The position numbers and the translations under genes were made by a program. Source: Flavobacterium endophyticum (GTDB taxonomy: Bacteria; Bacteroidota; Bacteroidia; Flavobacteriales; Flavobacteriaceae). Taken from it: a stretch of 64,000 nt of DNA. How positions within the stretch are numbered: the first letter of the stretch is position 1; the number at the start of each line of letters is the position of its first letter. The stretch lies in contig NZ_RBLC01000001.1 in assembly GCF_003634455.1 (NCBI RefSeq), positions 186,001 to 250,000 on the forward strand. Direction: 5' to 3'. Positions 1-8,371 of this stretch are shown here, one piece after another. The notes under the pieces were generated by a model that saw nothing but the letters and a program-made list of their open reading frames with translations, had not been told where the DNA came from and did no database searches.

Positions 1-447
1 TGCCGCACGGTTTACTTTCTCAAGACGTTTCTCAACAGTCTCAAGATCCTTTAGCTGCAATTCAATATCAATAGTTTCTTTGTCGCGGATAGGATTTACA
101 TTTCCGTCAACGTGAACAATATTATCATTATCAAAACAACGCAATACGTGGATGATAGCGTTGCACTCGCGGATGTTTCCAAGGAATTGGTTTCCTAGAC
201 CTTCACCTTTGCTCGCTCCTTTTACCAATCCTGCGATATCTACAATATCTACTGTCGCCATCTGAACGCGTTCTGGCTTTACCAATTCTTCCAGCTTGTT
301 GATTCTCGGGTCTGGCACATTCACGACTCCAATATTAGGCTCAATGGTACAAAACGGGAAGTTCGCGCTTTGTGCTTTTGCATTCGATAAACAATTGAAC
401 AATGTTGATTTTCCAACATTTGGCAATCCTACAATTCCTGCTTTCAT
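1..447 (-). CDS. ychF: Ribosome-associated GTPase/ATPase YchF (OLA1/Obg-like), N-terminal part
   Basis: The reverse strand encodes a protein starting [18 protein letters not shown] and running off the left edge of the window, so only about 149 N-terminal residues are present. The P-loop GLPNVGKST lies at residues 5-13. The G2/G3 region (CTIEPN, then [10 protein letters not shown]) follows, with the GEGLGNQFL stretch characteristic of YchF. YchF is a universally conserved P-loop protein of the Obg superfamily that binds ATP preferentially and associates with ribosomes. A TATATTTG element at 484-491 on the same strand gives a short leader and supports this ATG. The C-terminal coiled-coil and TGS domains lie outside the window. 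Confidence 0.95.
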   Translation of the reverse strand, partial: MKAGIVGLPNVGKSTLFNCLSNAKAQSANFPFCTIEPNIGVVNVPDPRINKLEELVKPERVQMATVDIVDIAGLVKGASKGEGLGNQFLGNIRECNAIIHVLRCFDNDNIVHVDGNVNPIRDKETIDIELQLKDLETVEKRLEKVNRAA

Positions 448-483
448 TATGATATAAGTATGATATTGATAATTTTAAGGGTG

Positions 484-491
484 CAAATATA
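484..491 (-). promoter_or_regulatory. -7 promoter element of ychF
   Basis: On the minus strand this reads TATATTTG followed by C, a perfect match to the Bacteroidota -7 consensus TAnnTTTG. It lies 36 nt upstream of the ychF ATG. Confidence 0.6.
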
Positions 492-623
492 AGCTTTTGG
501 ATTTGAAATTAAGCGCTATTTGCATTTCTATTTTGATTCCCAAAAAATTAAAATATTCCTATTCAAAACCATATTTTACAAATACTTTATGATTTTTTAT
601 TAATTATTTTAATATAAAAAACT

Positions 624-631
624 TAAATTTG
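624..631 (+). promoter_or_regulatory. -7 promoter element of the 661 gene
   Basis: TAAATTTG matches TAnnTTTG and lies about 29 nt before the ATG at 661. The divergent ychF promoter is 130 bp to the left in the same intergenic region. Confidence 0.5.
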
Positions 632-660
632 TTAAAATAAACACTCTAATTCAAATCACT

Positions 661-1200
661 ATGAAAACGATCTTATTAAGCAGTGTAGCCTTATTAGCTA
701 CAATCAGCCTTCAGGCACAGAATAAAAATGTTACTGATGTTTCCAAAACTACTGTAACCACGGTGAAGGATTCAGATGGAGAGAAAAAATATTTAAAAAC
801 TCAAGAGGTACAGGAAGTTCAAAATATCGAGTTCCAAAATGCAGATTCTAAAGCCTTAAACAAGGACATGAAAGAAACGCCTGTTGAAGTAGTTTCAAAA
901 ACCAAAGTAATGAATCCTGACGGAAGCACAAGAACTGTAGATATTGACCGTTCTTCTTATTATACTTCAAACGGAAAAACATATCAATTGACTCTAGATC
1001 CTGCCGGATATGTGATTTCTACGCAAGACAAAAAACGATTGGGAATCTTGAGAGCAACAACTACAAACAGTTATATCTATAGAGGAAAAAACCAGACTTC
1101 AGTAGGTTATTTCGACACTAACGGAAATTTAGTTGTTGAAACGTATGATGACAAGTCAGATAAAGTAAGCATTGAAACGTACGTTCGTTCGCAACAATAA
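661..1200 (+). CDS. Secreted protein of unknown function
   Basis: This 179-residue protein has a clear Sec signal peptide (basic MKT, hydrophobic core, LQAQ cleavage region near residue 20). The mature part is rich in Lys, Thr and Asp, and it contains no cysteine. No enzymatic motif was recognised, and it resembles no family I can name. It is monocistronic: it has its own TAnnTTTG promoter and ends at a strong hairpin shared with the convergent ferredoxin gene. It is likely periplasmic or surface-exposed. Confidence 0.75.
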   Translation: MKTILLSSVALLATISLQAQNKNVTDVSKTTVTTVKDSDGEKKYLKTQEVQEVQNIEFQNADSKALNKDMKETPVEVVSKTKVMNPDGSTRTVDIDRSSYYTSNGKTYQLTLDPAGYVISTQDKKRLGILRATTTNSYIYRGKNQTSVGYFDTNGNLVVETYDDKSDKVSIETYVRSQQ

Positions 1201-1222
1201 GCATTTATATAAATCACTTCAT

Positions 1223-1256
1223 AAAAAAACCTGAATTAATAATTCAGGTTTTTTTT
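1223..1256. terminator. Bidirectional rho-independent terminator
   Basis: CCTGAATT/AATTCAGG stem with A-run on the left and T-run on the right. It lies between the convergent 661-1200 and 1278-1628 genes. Confidence 0.85.
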
Positions 1257-1277
1257 ATTTTATGTTTTAGAAGAAAG

Positions 1278-1628
1278 CTATTCGCCGTGCAAGAATGCTT
1301 GTCTGTTTAAAAGGGTTTCTTCGCTTTCTACATGATTATCATCCGGAACGCAACAATCTACAGGACATACTGCAGCACATTGCGGTTCTTCGTGAAATCC
1401 TTTACATTCTGTACATTTTCCTGGAACAATATAATAGATATCGTCCGAAAGTGGCGTCTGTGCATCGTTAGCATCAACTTCTTCGCCGCTCGGAAGCACT
1501 ATCTTGCCACTTAATTTTGTCCCGTCTTTATATCTCCAGTCGTCCGCACCTTCATAGATGGCGGTATTCGGACATTCTGGTTCGCACGCACCACAGTTGA
1601 TGCATTCGTCTGTTATTATGATTGCCAT
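1278..1628 (-). CDS. 2x[4Fe-4S] ferredoxin (Allochromatium type)
   Basis: This 116-residue electron carrier has an N-terminal cluster motif [12 protein letters not shown] (CxxCxxCxxxCP, residues 10-20) and a second cysteine set, CTECKG through [10 protein letters not shown] (CxxCx8CxxxCP, with an extra C), at about residues 73-93. An insertion of about 45 residues separates the two. This is the usual arrangement of Alvin-type 4Fe-4S dicluster ferredoxins, low-potential electron donors. It is divergent from the acyl-CoA reductase gene at 1743, a neighbourhood I have the impression is common in flavobacteria. The partner enzyme cannot be deduced from the sequence. Confidence 0.9.
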   Translation of the reverse strand: MAIIITDECINCGACEPECPNTAIYEGADDWRYKDGTKLSGKIVLPSGEEVDANDAQTPLSDDIYYIVPGKCTECKGFHEEPQCAAVCPVDCCVPDDNHVESEETLLNRQAFLHGE

Positions 1629-1695
1629 TTTTTCTTTTTTTTGCTGTAAGCTATAGGCATTCTGCTTTAGGCTTGCCTACTGCCTAGAAAAGGTT

Positions 1696-1703
1696 TATTT
1701 TTG
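1696..1703 (+). promoter_or_regulatory. -7 promoter element of the acyl-CoA reductase gene
   Basis: TATTTTTG matches TAnnTTTG. It overlaps a possible upstream start at 1701, so translation must begin at the ATG at 1743. Confidence 0.6.
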
Positions 1704-1742
1704 TGCAAAATTACGTCCAAAACAATTCATAAGCAAATCAAT

Positions 1743-2801
1743 ATGACTTTAGAACACAAAAAAAATATTTTTGTTGAACTTGGCAAATTTCTTAGCCAAT
1801 TTTCTGAAAATGAAAGTATTAAAAAAGAAAACGTTTTATATAATGATTTGTTTTTCAATGATTTCCTGGATCTGATTCAATTATCGCAATCGCATAATGG
1901 CTGGTATACTCCTGAACAGGTCTTTTTTGCCGTAAATTCTTGGGCAGAAGCGTTGACAAAAGACAATCTGGATCAATGGCTTTCCAGCTATAATTTGGAA
2001 AACACAGGAGGCAAAACCGTCGGACTGATTTTGGCCGGAAATATTCCGCTGGTAGGCTTTCATGATTTTTTATCCGTACTCATCACTGGACATAAGGTCT
2101 TAATCAAAACATCTTCAAATGACCAGCATTTGTTGCCTTTCTTGGCGAAATATCTCATCGCCATAGAACCTAAATTAGCCGAATACATTACTTTTGTAGA
2201 TGGAAAACTAGAAAACTTTGACGCCGTTATTGCTACCGGAAGCAACAATACGGCACGTTATTTTGAATATTATTTCAAAGACAAACCGTCTATAATTCGT
2301 AAAAACAGAAATTCCGTAGCTGTCTTAGGCGGCTCCGAATCTAAAGAAGATTTCATTGGACTGGGTGAAGATATTTTTAGATATTTTGGTTTAGGATGCC
2401 GAAATGTCTCCAAGCTGTTTGTTCCGAAAGACTATAAATTTGATTCTTTTTTTGAAGGGATTTTCGAATATCAAGACGTTATCCACTACGAAAAATACGC
2501 TAATAATTATGATTATAACAAGGCTGTCTTCTTGATGAGCAACTTCAAATTGTTAGATAATGGATTCCTTACCATCAAAGAAGATACAAGCTATTCCTCT
2601 CCTATTTCAAGCGTTTTTTATGAATTCTACGACGATCTAGAAACGCTAAAAAACCGATTAGAAGCTGACAATGAACAAATTCAGTGCATTGTTTCAAAAG
2701 GAATTGTCGACAATAGCATTCCATTCGGAAAAACACAAAAACCAGAACTTTGGGATTATGCCGACAATGTCGATACTATTGCATTTCTTTCATCAATTTA
2801 A
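1743..2801 (+). CDS. Acyl-CoA reductase, LuxC-like
   Basis: The protein is about 352 residues from the ATG at 1743, beginning MTLEHKKN. It belongs to the LuxC/acyl-CoA reductase-like part of the aldehyde dehydrogenase superfamily. The NAD(P)-binding stretch GGKTVGLILAGNIPLVGFHDFL and a substrate-loop stretch with RYFGLGCRNVSKLF, carrying the likely catalytic Cys, are both visible. LuxC-type enzymes reduce fatty acyl thioesters to aldehydes. The gene is somewhat shorter than Vibrio LuxC, and no lux genes are nearby, so a role in bioluminescence is not implied. A start at 1701 is rejected because the -7 promoter element overlaps it. serC follows after 145 bp on the same strand. Confidence 0.85.
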   Translation: MTLEHKKNIFVELGKFLSQFSENESIKKENVLYNDLFFNDFLDLIQLSQSHNGWYTPEQVFFAVNSWAEALTKDNLDQWLSSYNLENTGGKTVGLILAGNIPLVGFHDFLSVLITGHKVLIKTSSNDQHLLPFLAKYLIAIEPKLAEYITFVDGKLENFDAVIATGSNNTARYFEYYFKDKPSIIRKNRNSVAVLGGSESKEDFIGLGEDIFRYFGLGCRNVSKLFVPKDYKFDSFFEGIFEYQDVIHYEKYANNYDYNKAVFLMSNFKLLDNGFLTIKEDTSYSSPISSVFYEFYDDLETLKNRLEADNEQIQCIVSKGIVDNSIPFGKTQKPELWDYADNVDTIAFLSSI

Positions 2802-2946
2802 ACAAAACATTGTATAAACATAATCTTACTATATCGTTTTCGTTAATAACCTTGTGAAATTATTACAAAAACGTAAAGGAATCTTTAATGCTAATTTCTG
2901 AAATTTGCTTTTCAGAATTTTAGACAACACTTCCTAAACACACACA

Positions 2947-4020
2947 ATGAAAAAACACAATTATAGCGCAGGTCCTTGCATTTTACCGCAAGAAGTCTTC
3001 GAAAAATCAGCACAAGCAGTTTTAAATTTCAATAATTCTGGCTTATCGATTTTAGAAATTTCGCATAGAAGCAAAGATTTCGTAGCCGTCATGGAGGAAG
3101 CCCGAGCTTTAGTCTTAGAACTTTTAGACCTGGAAGGAAAAGGCTACCAAGCTTTATTTTTGCAAGGCGGCGCCAGCATGGAATTTTTAAGAGTCCCTTA
3201 CAACTTGCTAAAAGAAAATGGCAAAGCGTCTTATCTAGATACAGGTACTTGGGCCGCTGGAGCCATCAAAGAAGCAAAGGCTTTTGGAGAAACAATCGTA
3301 GTCGCTTCTTCTAAAGGAGAAAATTACAACCATATTCCGAAGCAGTATGAAATTCCTGCGGATGCAGATTATTTCCACTGTACTTCAAACAATACGATTT
3401 TTGGAACGCAAATGAAGGATTTTCCGAACACGAATATTCCTATCGTTTGCGATATGAGTTCTGATATATTTTCACGCCAGTTAGATTTTTCAAAATTCGA
3501 CCTGATTTATGCAGGCGCTCAAAAAAATATGGGACCAGCGGGCGTTACGCTCGTTGCTGTCAAAGAAGAAATTTTAGGCAAGACAGGCAGAGCTATTCCA
3601 AATATATTAAACTACCAGCAGCATATCGACAAAGAAAGCATGTATAATACTCCGGCGGTTTTTGCAGTCTATACCTCGCTTTTGACCTTGCAATGGCTTA
3701 AAAACCTTGGAGGCATTCCTGGAATTGAGAAAATCAACGAAGCCAAAGCAAAGCTTTTGTACACAGAAATCGATAGAAATCCTTTATTTATAGGAACTGC
3801 CGTAGCTGAAGATCGTTCTACTATGAATGCTACTTTCCTTCTAAAAGACGAAACCCAAGCTGCTGCTTTTGACAAATTATGGAAAGATGCCGGAATTTCT
3901 GGCATATCAGGACATCGTTCTGTCGGAGGTTATAGAGCCTCAATGTACAATGCATTACCGCTAGAAAGCGTCCAGGTATTGGTTGATGTAATGCAAGAAT
4001 TTGAAAAGACAATTTCTTAA
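2947..4020 (+). CDS. serC: 3-phosphoserine aminotransferase
   Basis: This 357-residue fold-type I PLP enzyme is full length. The N-terminus MKKHNYSAGPCILP is the typical SerC opening (substrate-loop region). The PLP lysine is K193 in YAGAQKNMGPAG, and the C-terminal SGHRSVGGYRASMYNA motif is also diagnostic. It converts 3-phosphohydroxypyruvate and glutamate to phosphoserine in the cytosol. serA follows after 17 bp, so the two genes of the phosphorylated serine pathway form an operon. Serine made here could also feed the alpha-oxoamine synthase at 35042-36310. Confidence 0.97.
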   Translation: MKKHNYSAGPCILPQEVFEKSAQAVLNFNNSGLSILEISHRSKDFVAVMEEARALVLELLDLEGKGYQALFLQGGASMEFLRVPYNLLKENGKASYLDTGTWAAGAIKEAKAFGETIVVASSKGENYNHIPKQYEIPADADYFHCTSNNTIFGTQMKDFPNTNIPIVCDMSSDIFSRQLDFSKFDLIYAGAQKNMGPAGVTLVAVKEEILGKTGRAIPNILNYQQHIDKESMYNTPAVFAVYTSLLTLQWLKNLGGIPGIEKINEAKAKLLYTEIDRNPLFIGTAVAEDRSTMNATFLLKDETQAAAFDKLWKDAGISGISGHRSVGGYRASMYNALPLESVQVLVDVMQEFEKTIS

Positions 4021-4037
4021 ATAGTAAAGTAAAAAAA

Positions 4038-4997
4038 ATGAAAGTATTAGCCAATGACGGTATCTCTAAAAGCGGTATCAAAGCTTTGGAGAAAGGCGGA
4101 TTTGAAGTCATCACTACAAAAGTAGCTCAAGAACAGGTAGCCAATTATATCAACAAGAATGAAGTCGCTGTGCTTTTGGTTCGCAGCGCGACAAAAGTGC
4201 GTCAAGACATCATTGACAATTGTCCTTCGTTGAAGGTGATCGGCCGTGGCGGTGTCGGCATGGACAATATCGATGTGGATTATGCCCGTGAAAAAGGCAT
4301 CCATGTCATAAATACCCCAGCCTCATCATCAGAATCTGTGGCTGAATTGGTATTTGCTCATTTGTTTTCCGGTGTACGATTTCTTCACGATGCCAACCGC
4401 AACATGCCTCTTGAGGGCGATTCTAACTTTGAAGGCTTGAAAAAAGCCTACGCAAACGGAATTGAATTAAAAGGCAAAACACTTGGAATTATCGGCTTTG
4501 GAAGAATCGGAAAAGCAGTCGCCAAAATTGGCCTCGGTCTTGGAATGCGCGTTATTGCCTCTGATAAATTTGTAGGCAATGCTGAAATCAAGGTCGATTT
4601 TTATAACGGGCAGTTCATTAATGTAGACATCGTTACCGAGCCTATGGAAGATATTTTCAAACATTCTGATTTTATTTCCCTCCACGTCCCTGCCCAAGAT
4701 GGCTATGTAATCGGAAAAGAAGAATTTGAGCTGATGAAAGATGGCGTAGGAATCGTAAATGCTTCGCGAGGCGGCGTAATTAATGAAGTAGAACTAATTG
4801 AGGCTTTGGATAGCGGAAAAGTTTTATTTGCAGGCTTAGACGTTTTCGAAGAAGAACCGACACCTGCTGTACAAGTTTTGATGCATCCAAAAATATCATT
4901 GACACCACATATCGGAGCAGCTACTCTTGAGGCGCAAGACAGAATTGGCACCGAATTGGCAGAACAGATTATAAGTTTATTAAAATCAGACATATAA
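4038..4997 (+). CDS. serA: D-3-phosphoglycerate dehydrogenase, short form
   Basis: This 319-residue D-isomer-specific 2-hydroxyacid dehydrogenase catalyses the first step of serine synthesis. It shows the Rossmann motif GFGRIGKAV, the NASRGGVINE arginine motif, and the catalytic-histidine motif TPHIGAAT near the C-terminus. It ends right after the catalytic domain, with no ACT or ASB regulatory domain. It is therefore a short-type enzyme, probably not subject to ACT-mediated serine feedback (inference). It is translationally close to serC (17 bp). Confidence 0.93.
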   Translation: MKVLANDGISKSGIKALEKGGFEVITTKVAQEQVANYINKNEVAVLLVRSATKVRQDIIDNCPSLKVIGRGGVGMDNIDVDYAREKGIHVINTPASSSESVAELVFAHLFSGVRFLHDANRNMPLEGDSNFEGLKKAYANGIELKGKTLGIIGFGRIGKAVAKIGLGLGMRVIASDKFVGNAEIKVDFYNGQFINVDIVTEPMEDIFKHSDFISLHVPAQDGYVIGKEEFELMKDGVGIVNASRGGVINEVELIEALDSGKVLFAGLDVFEEEPTPAVQVLMHPKISLTPHIGAATLEAQDRIGTELAEQIISLLKSDI

Positions 4998-5033
4998 ATT
5001 TATTATTTCTGTTAAATTTAAATCTTTTTTACA

Positions 5034-5041
5034 TAGATTTG
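5034..5041 (+). promoter_or_regulatory. -7 promoter element of the DUF937 gene
   Basis: TAGATTTG matches TAnnTTTG, 24 nt upstream of the ATG at 5066. Confidence 0.55.
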
Positions 5042-5065
5042 TTTTAAACTTTAAATCTATAGAAG

Positions 5066-5623
5066 ATGCTAGAACAATTATCAGATTTAGTAAAACAATA
5101 TGGAAATGAGGCGGTTGTAAACAACAATGCCGTACCAAATGAGCTGAATGAAGGTGTGATGGATGAAGCCAGCACTTCTATTTTTTCTGGACTGCAGAAA
5201 ATTATTTCCGAAGGCGGAGCTGATAAAATCGGTGAATTATTCCAAGGCGAGAATGCGGGTTCTGCTTCAAATCCTGTCGTAAAACAATTGACAGAACAGT
5301 TTTCTGGAAATCTGGGTGAAAAATTCGGACTTAGCGGCGACGCAGCTTCAGGAGTTGCTGGAGGATTAATCCCAAAGGTATTAGGATCGTTAATTGGGAA
5401 GGCAAAAAATCCAAATGATAAAAGTTTTGAAATTTCCGACATCGTAAATTCACTTTCTGGCGGCCAAGGAAATTCTTCTGTCATGGACGCTATCCAAAAA
5501 TATGGCGGCCAATTTGGTCTAGACCAAAACAACGACGGCAAAGTGGACATGAGCGATGCAATGGCTGCTGTCAATAAAAAAGGCGGCATAGGAGGCTTGC
5601 TAGGGAAATTATTCGGAAGATAA
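5066..5623 (+). CDS. DUF937-family protein
   Basis: This 185-residue soluble protein has no signal peptide. It has the low-complexity Gly/Ser/Ala/Leu composition of the DUF937 family (related to YidB). Repeated short segments of the form GG(L/I)xPxxLGxLxGK are visible. Near the C-terminus, DQNNDGKVDMSDAM resembles an EF-hand/dockerin-like acidic loop, and the tail ends GGIGGLLGKLFGR. The function of the family is unknown. The gene has its own promoter and terminator. Confidence 0.8.
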   Translation: MLEQLSDLVKQYGNEAVVNNNAVPNELNEGVMDEASTSIFSGLQKIISEGGADKIGELFQGENAGSASNPVVKQLTEQFSGNLGEKFGLSGDAASGVAGGLIPKVLGSLIGKAKNPNDKSFEISDIVNSLSGGQGNSSVMDAIQKYGGQFGLDQNNDGKVDMSDAMAAVNKKGGIGGLLGKLFGR

Positions 5624-5645
5624 AAATCTATTTCTATAAACTTAG

Positions 5646-5670
5646 AGCTAGGCAATTGCCTGGCTTTTTT
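5646..5670 (+). terminator. Rho-independent terminator after the DUF937 gene
   Basis: An eight-pair stem around AGGCAATTGCCT is followed by a run of six or more T. Confidence 0.8.
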
Positions 5671-5739
5671 TATGTTAAAAATATAAAAATCAATAGAATC
5701 CTCTGTTCAGAATGAGTAACTTTATGCAAACTTCCCGAT

Positions 5740-6165
5740 ATGAAAAATCTGGTTTATATAGGAATTCTCTTCATCGTTATTTTTGGATGCACTGCAACTA
5801 AAAACAACAATGCAAAGACTTTTAAACAAAACGACAAAGCTGTACAAAATGACACGGTCAGGATTGCTAATGACGAACTGGAGTATGAAGTAATTATCAT
5901 CGATCCAGGCTTTAACAGCTGGTTTTATACCTATGCAAAACCAAGAGATTATTATTCACAACAGTATCTAGAAGCTCGAAACCGCACCTGGGTTATCGAA
6001 TGGAATGCTAGAGCTTATCGAGGCGATAGGCTTATCGACATGAGCATCGATTACCAAAACAATATCGATTATGGTTACGAAGTAAATTATATGCTCTACA
6101 ATTACCTTACTTATTTTCAACTTACCAATAATATAAAGCTGGGAGGTTTTGTCCCTCGAATTTAA
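5740..6165 (+). CDS. DUF6146-like lipoprotein
   Basis: This 141-residue protein has a lipoprotein signal (hydrophobic core, then IFGCTATK, lipobox Cys17). The mature domain is rich in Tyr, Asn and Trp, including PGFNSWFYTYAKP and YYSQQYLEARNRTWVIEWN, which I associate with DUF6146. Function is unknown. The DUF6787 gene starts 30 bp downstream, so the two are probably co-transcribed. The protein is probably anchored to the inner or outer membrane. Confidence 0.75.
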   Translation: MKNLVYIGILFIVIFGCTATKNNNAKTFKQNDKAVQNDTVRIANDELEYEVIIIDPGFNSWFYTYAKPRDYYSQQYLEARNRTWVIEWNARAYRGDRLIDMSIDYQNNIDYGYEVNYMLYNYLTYFQLTNNIKLGGFVPRI

Positions 6166-6195
6166 AATTGTAGTTTTGCATTATATTTATTAAGT

Positions 6196-6522
6196 ATGAA
6201 TAAGCTTAAAAAACGCTGGGGAATTACATCCAATTTCCAGCTTGTCATAATATTTATTGTCTTTGCCATCAACGGTTCGCTTTCTGCCCGAATTTCTTAT
6301 TTCTTGATGGGACTTCTCGGAATTACAAAAGAAAATACGCATTGGTCGCTTTATTATATCATCTTATTGGTTTTGGTGCTGCCACTCTACCCTTTTATGC
6401 TGATGGTATTTGGATATCTTTTCGGTCAGTCCGGATTTTTCTTCCCGTTTGCCAAAAGAATGATCCGAAGCATGAGATTGGGGTTTTTATTGCCAAAGGA
6501 AAAAGTTGATCCCGAAAAATAA
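6196..6522 (+). CDS. DUF6787-like small inner-membrane protein
   Basis: This 108-residue protein has a short basic N-terminus (MNKLKKRWGI) and about two hydrophobic helices, at residues 14-36 and 52-76. An FFFPFAKRM motif and a basic tail follow. The pattern matches what I know as DUF6787, commonly placed after DUF6146. No function is known. It ends at a bidirectional terminator. Confidence 0.75.
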   Translation: MNKLKKRWGITSNFQLVIIFIVFAINGSLSARISYFLMGLLGITKENTHWSLYYIILLVLVLPLYPFMLMVFGYLFGQSGFFFPFAKRMIRSMRLGFLLPKEKVDPEK

Positions 6523-6526
6523 ATAA

Positions 6527-6556
6527 AAAAGCCAGAAACTAATTCTGGCTTTTTTT
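6527..6556. terminator. Bidirectional rho-independent terminator
   Basis: GCCAGAA/TTCTGGC stem flanked by A- and T-runs, between convergent genes ending at 6522 and 6573. Confidence 0.85.
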
Positions 6557-6572
6557 ATGCTAATTTGCTAGC

Positions 6573-6872
6573 TTACTTCTTTTCCTTACTGAAATAATAT
6601 GTATAAATCCAAGTTAGGGTAAATGTCGGCAGGATGTCAGTGAAAGGAAAGAGTTCTTCTAAAAAAGAAATAATTCCACCAACAGTTCCAACAGTTCCTT
6701 TGTACATCCTTGCCAAGATAAATCCTGATATAGGAGCCCAAGCAAAATCTGCAAATTCTCCCAAGAAAGGCAAAGCATACGAAAACATTCCAATAGCATC
6801 AAACAAAAGGCTCAGCATAAGCTGTTTCTGCTTTTTATCTGACGCGGTCTTTATCTGAACTTGTTCTGTCAT
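6573..6872 (-). CDS. Small membrane protein of unknown function
   Basis: The protein is about 99 residues from the ATG at 6872 (MTEQVQIKTAS). A polar, Lys/Gln-rich N-terminus is followed by hydrophobic segments at about 19-38, 43-64 and 79-95. It ends FSKEKK. It was not assigned to a family with confidence. A TTG two codons upstream is a weaker alternative start. msrA lies just downstream in coordinates on the same strand, so it is transcribed first and the two could share a transcript. Confidence 0.65.
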   Translation of the reverse strand: MTEQVQIKTASDKKQKQLMLSLLFDAIGMFSYALPFLGEFADFAWAPISGFILARMYKGTVGTVGGIISFLEELFPFTDILPTFTLTWIYTYYFSKEKK

Positions 6873-6915
6873 TTTCAATCGTTTAGTTGCTTGTATAACG
6901 CAAAACTAATGCCAA

Positions 6916-7560
6916 TTATTTTTTCAGCTTCTCAGAGTACTGCTTTCTTACTTTTTCTACTTTTGGCGTAATGACATAACTGCAATAGGATTTCTCTTTA
7001 TTCCTTGCATAATAATTTTGGTGATAATCTTCGGCAACATAAAATTTAGTCGCTGGAGAAACCTTTGTCACCACCGGCTTACCGAAAGTATTCTGAGAAT
7101 CAAGTAGCTTGATATAGTCTTCTGCAATTTTCTTCTGTTCATCGCTATGATAAAATACTTCGCTTCTGTATTGCGTTCCCACATCAGCGCCTTGACGGTT
7201 CAAGGTTGTTGGGTCATGGGTAGCAAAAAAGATTTCCAGCAATTCTCCAAAACTGATCTTGCTTGGATCAAATGTAATCTGCGTTGCTTCGGCATGTCCG
7301 GTAGTTCCTGTAGAAACTTCCTCATACGTTGGATTTGCAGTCTTTCCGCCTATATATCCTGATTCTACTTTTTTAACGCCATCCAATTCTAAAAAGATAG
7401 CCTCTGTGCACCAAAAACAGCCGCCTCCAAATGTGGCGACTTCTAATCCTTTTTCTACTTCCATTTTTACGGGTTCCTTAACTTCTGAAATTAATTGTTC
7501 TTTTTCTTTTGACTGGCATGAAATTGTAATCAACGTCAGCAGTCCGATCATCTTTTTCAT
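6916..7560 (-). CDS. msrA: Peptide-methionine (S)-S-oxide reductase, lipoprotein form
   Basis: This 214-residue MsrA repairs methionine-S-sulfoxide. The catalytic motif GGGCFWC has the nucleophilic Cys48, with ESGYIGG and YHQNYY typical of the family. A C-terminal Cys (KSYCSYV) could act as the resolving residue. The N-terminus MKKMIGLLTLITISCQS is a lipoprotein signal with lipobox Cys15. The enzyme is therefore probably exported and membrane-anchored, acting on envelope proteins. No MsrB domain is fused or adjacent. Confidence 0.93.
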   Translation of the reverse strand: MKKMIGLLTLITISCQSKEKEQLISEVKEPVKMEVEKGLEVATFGGGCFWCTEAIFLELDGVKKVESGYIGGKTANPTYEEVSTGTTGHAEATQITFDPSKISFGELLEIFFATHDPTTLNRQGADVGTQYRSEVFYHSDEQKKIAEDYIKLLDSQNTFGKPVVTKVSPATKFYVAEDYHQNYYARNKEKSYCSYVITPKVEKVRKQYSEKLKK

Positions 7561-7705
7561 TGTATCATGTTTTCCTCAAAATTAATCAATCTATAAGTTT
7601 CCTAGACAGCATTAACTAAACTTTATCACTGTATCTACGAAAGAATATAGTACTAAAGATGTGAAATTTTTCAAAAACTTTGTTTCTTTGTAGAAACTGC
7701 AAAAA

Positions 7706-8365
7706 ATGATTCAGGCAAAGAATTTACATAAATATTACGACAAGCTTCATGTGCTGAAAGGCGTTGATCTTCATATAGAAAAAGGCGAAATCGTATCTAT
7801 TGTTGGGGCATCAGGAGCTGGAAAAACTACGTTGCTGCAGATTCTTGGGACTCTAGACAAACCTAGCATCGAAAATGGTACGCAGCTACAGATAAACGGA
7901 GAAAATATCTTGCAGCTAAACGATAAAGCACTTTCTCGTTTTAGAAACTTACAGCTCGGATTTATTTTTCAGTTTCATCAATTGCTACCTGAATTTACCG
8001 CTTTAGAAAATGTATGCATTCCTGCCTTTATTGCTGGAAAATCAAAATCGGAAACTGAGGCTGAAGCAAAAAGACTATTAGATTATTTAGGATTATCACA
8101 TAGAATTAATCACAAACCTGGAGAACTTTCTGGAGGAGAACAGCAAAGAGTTGCCGTCGCACGTTCGTTAATCAACAAGCCTGCTGTAATATTTGCTGAC
8201 GAGCCTTCTGGAAACCTCGATACCGCTTCTGCAGAAAACCTACACCAATTATTTTTTAAGCTAAGAGATGAGTTCGGACAAACCTTTGTTATTGTAACTC
8301 ACAATGAAGAATTGGCAAATATGGCTGACAGAAAACTGATAATGTCTGATGGATTAATTCCTTAA
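7706..8365 (+). CDS. ABC transporter ATP-binding protein, LolD-like
   Basis: This 219-residue nucleotide-binding domain has Walker [10 protein letters not shown] (34-42), signature [15 protein letters not shown], and Walker [13 protein letters not shown]. It has the H-loop as IVTHNEE. The [16 protein letters not shown] segment between them is the LolD/MacB/FtsE pattern. It would energise lipoprotein release (LolCDE) or a MacB-type exporter, but the membrane subunits are not adjacent. The next gene is an unrelated-looking membrane protein beginning 6 bp after the stop. Confidence 0.88.
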   Translation: MIQAKNLHKYYDKLHVLKGVDLHIEKGEIVSIVGASGAGKTTLLQILGTLDKPSIENGTQLQINGENILQLNDKALSRFRNLQLGFIFQFHQLLPEFTALENVCIPAFIAGKSKSETEAEAKRLLDYLGLSHRINHKPGELSGGEQQRVAVARSLINKPAVIFADEPSGNLDTASAENLHQLFFKLRDEFGQTFVIVTHNEELANMADRKLIMSDGLIP

Positions 8366-8371
8366 AACAAA

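Noticed and set aside
5044..5655. 203-codon frame antisense to the DUF937 gene
   Set aside because: It is a Pro/Ser/Phe-rich shadow of a Gly-rich coding sequence, and the plus-strand gene has promoter, start and terminator.
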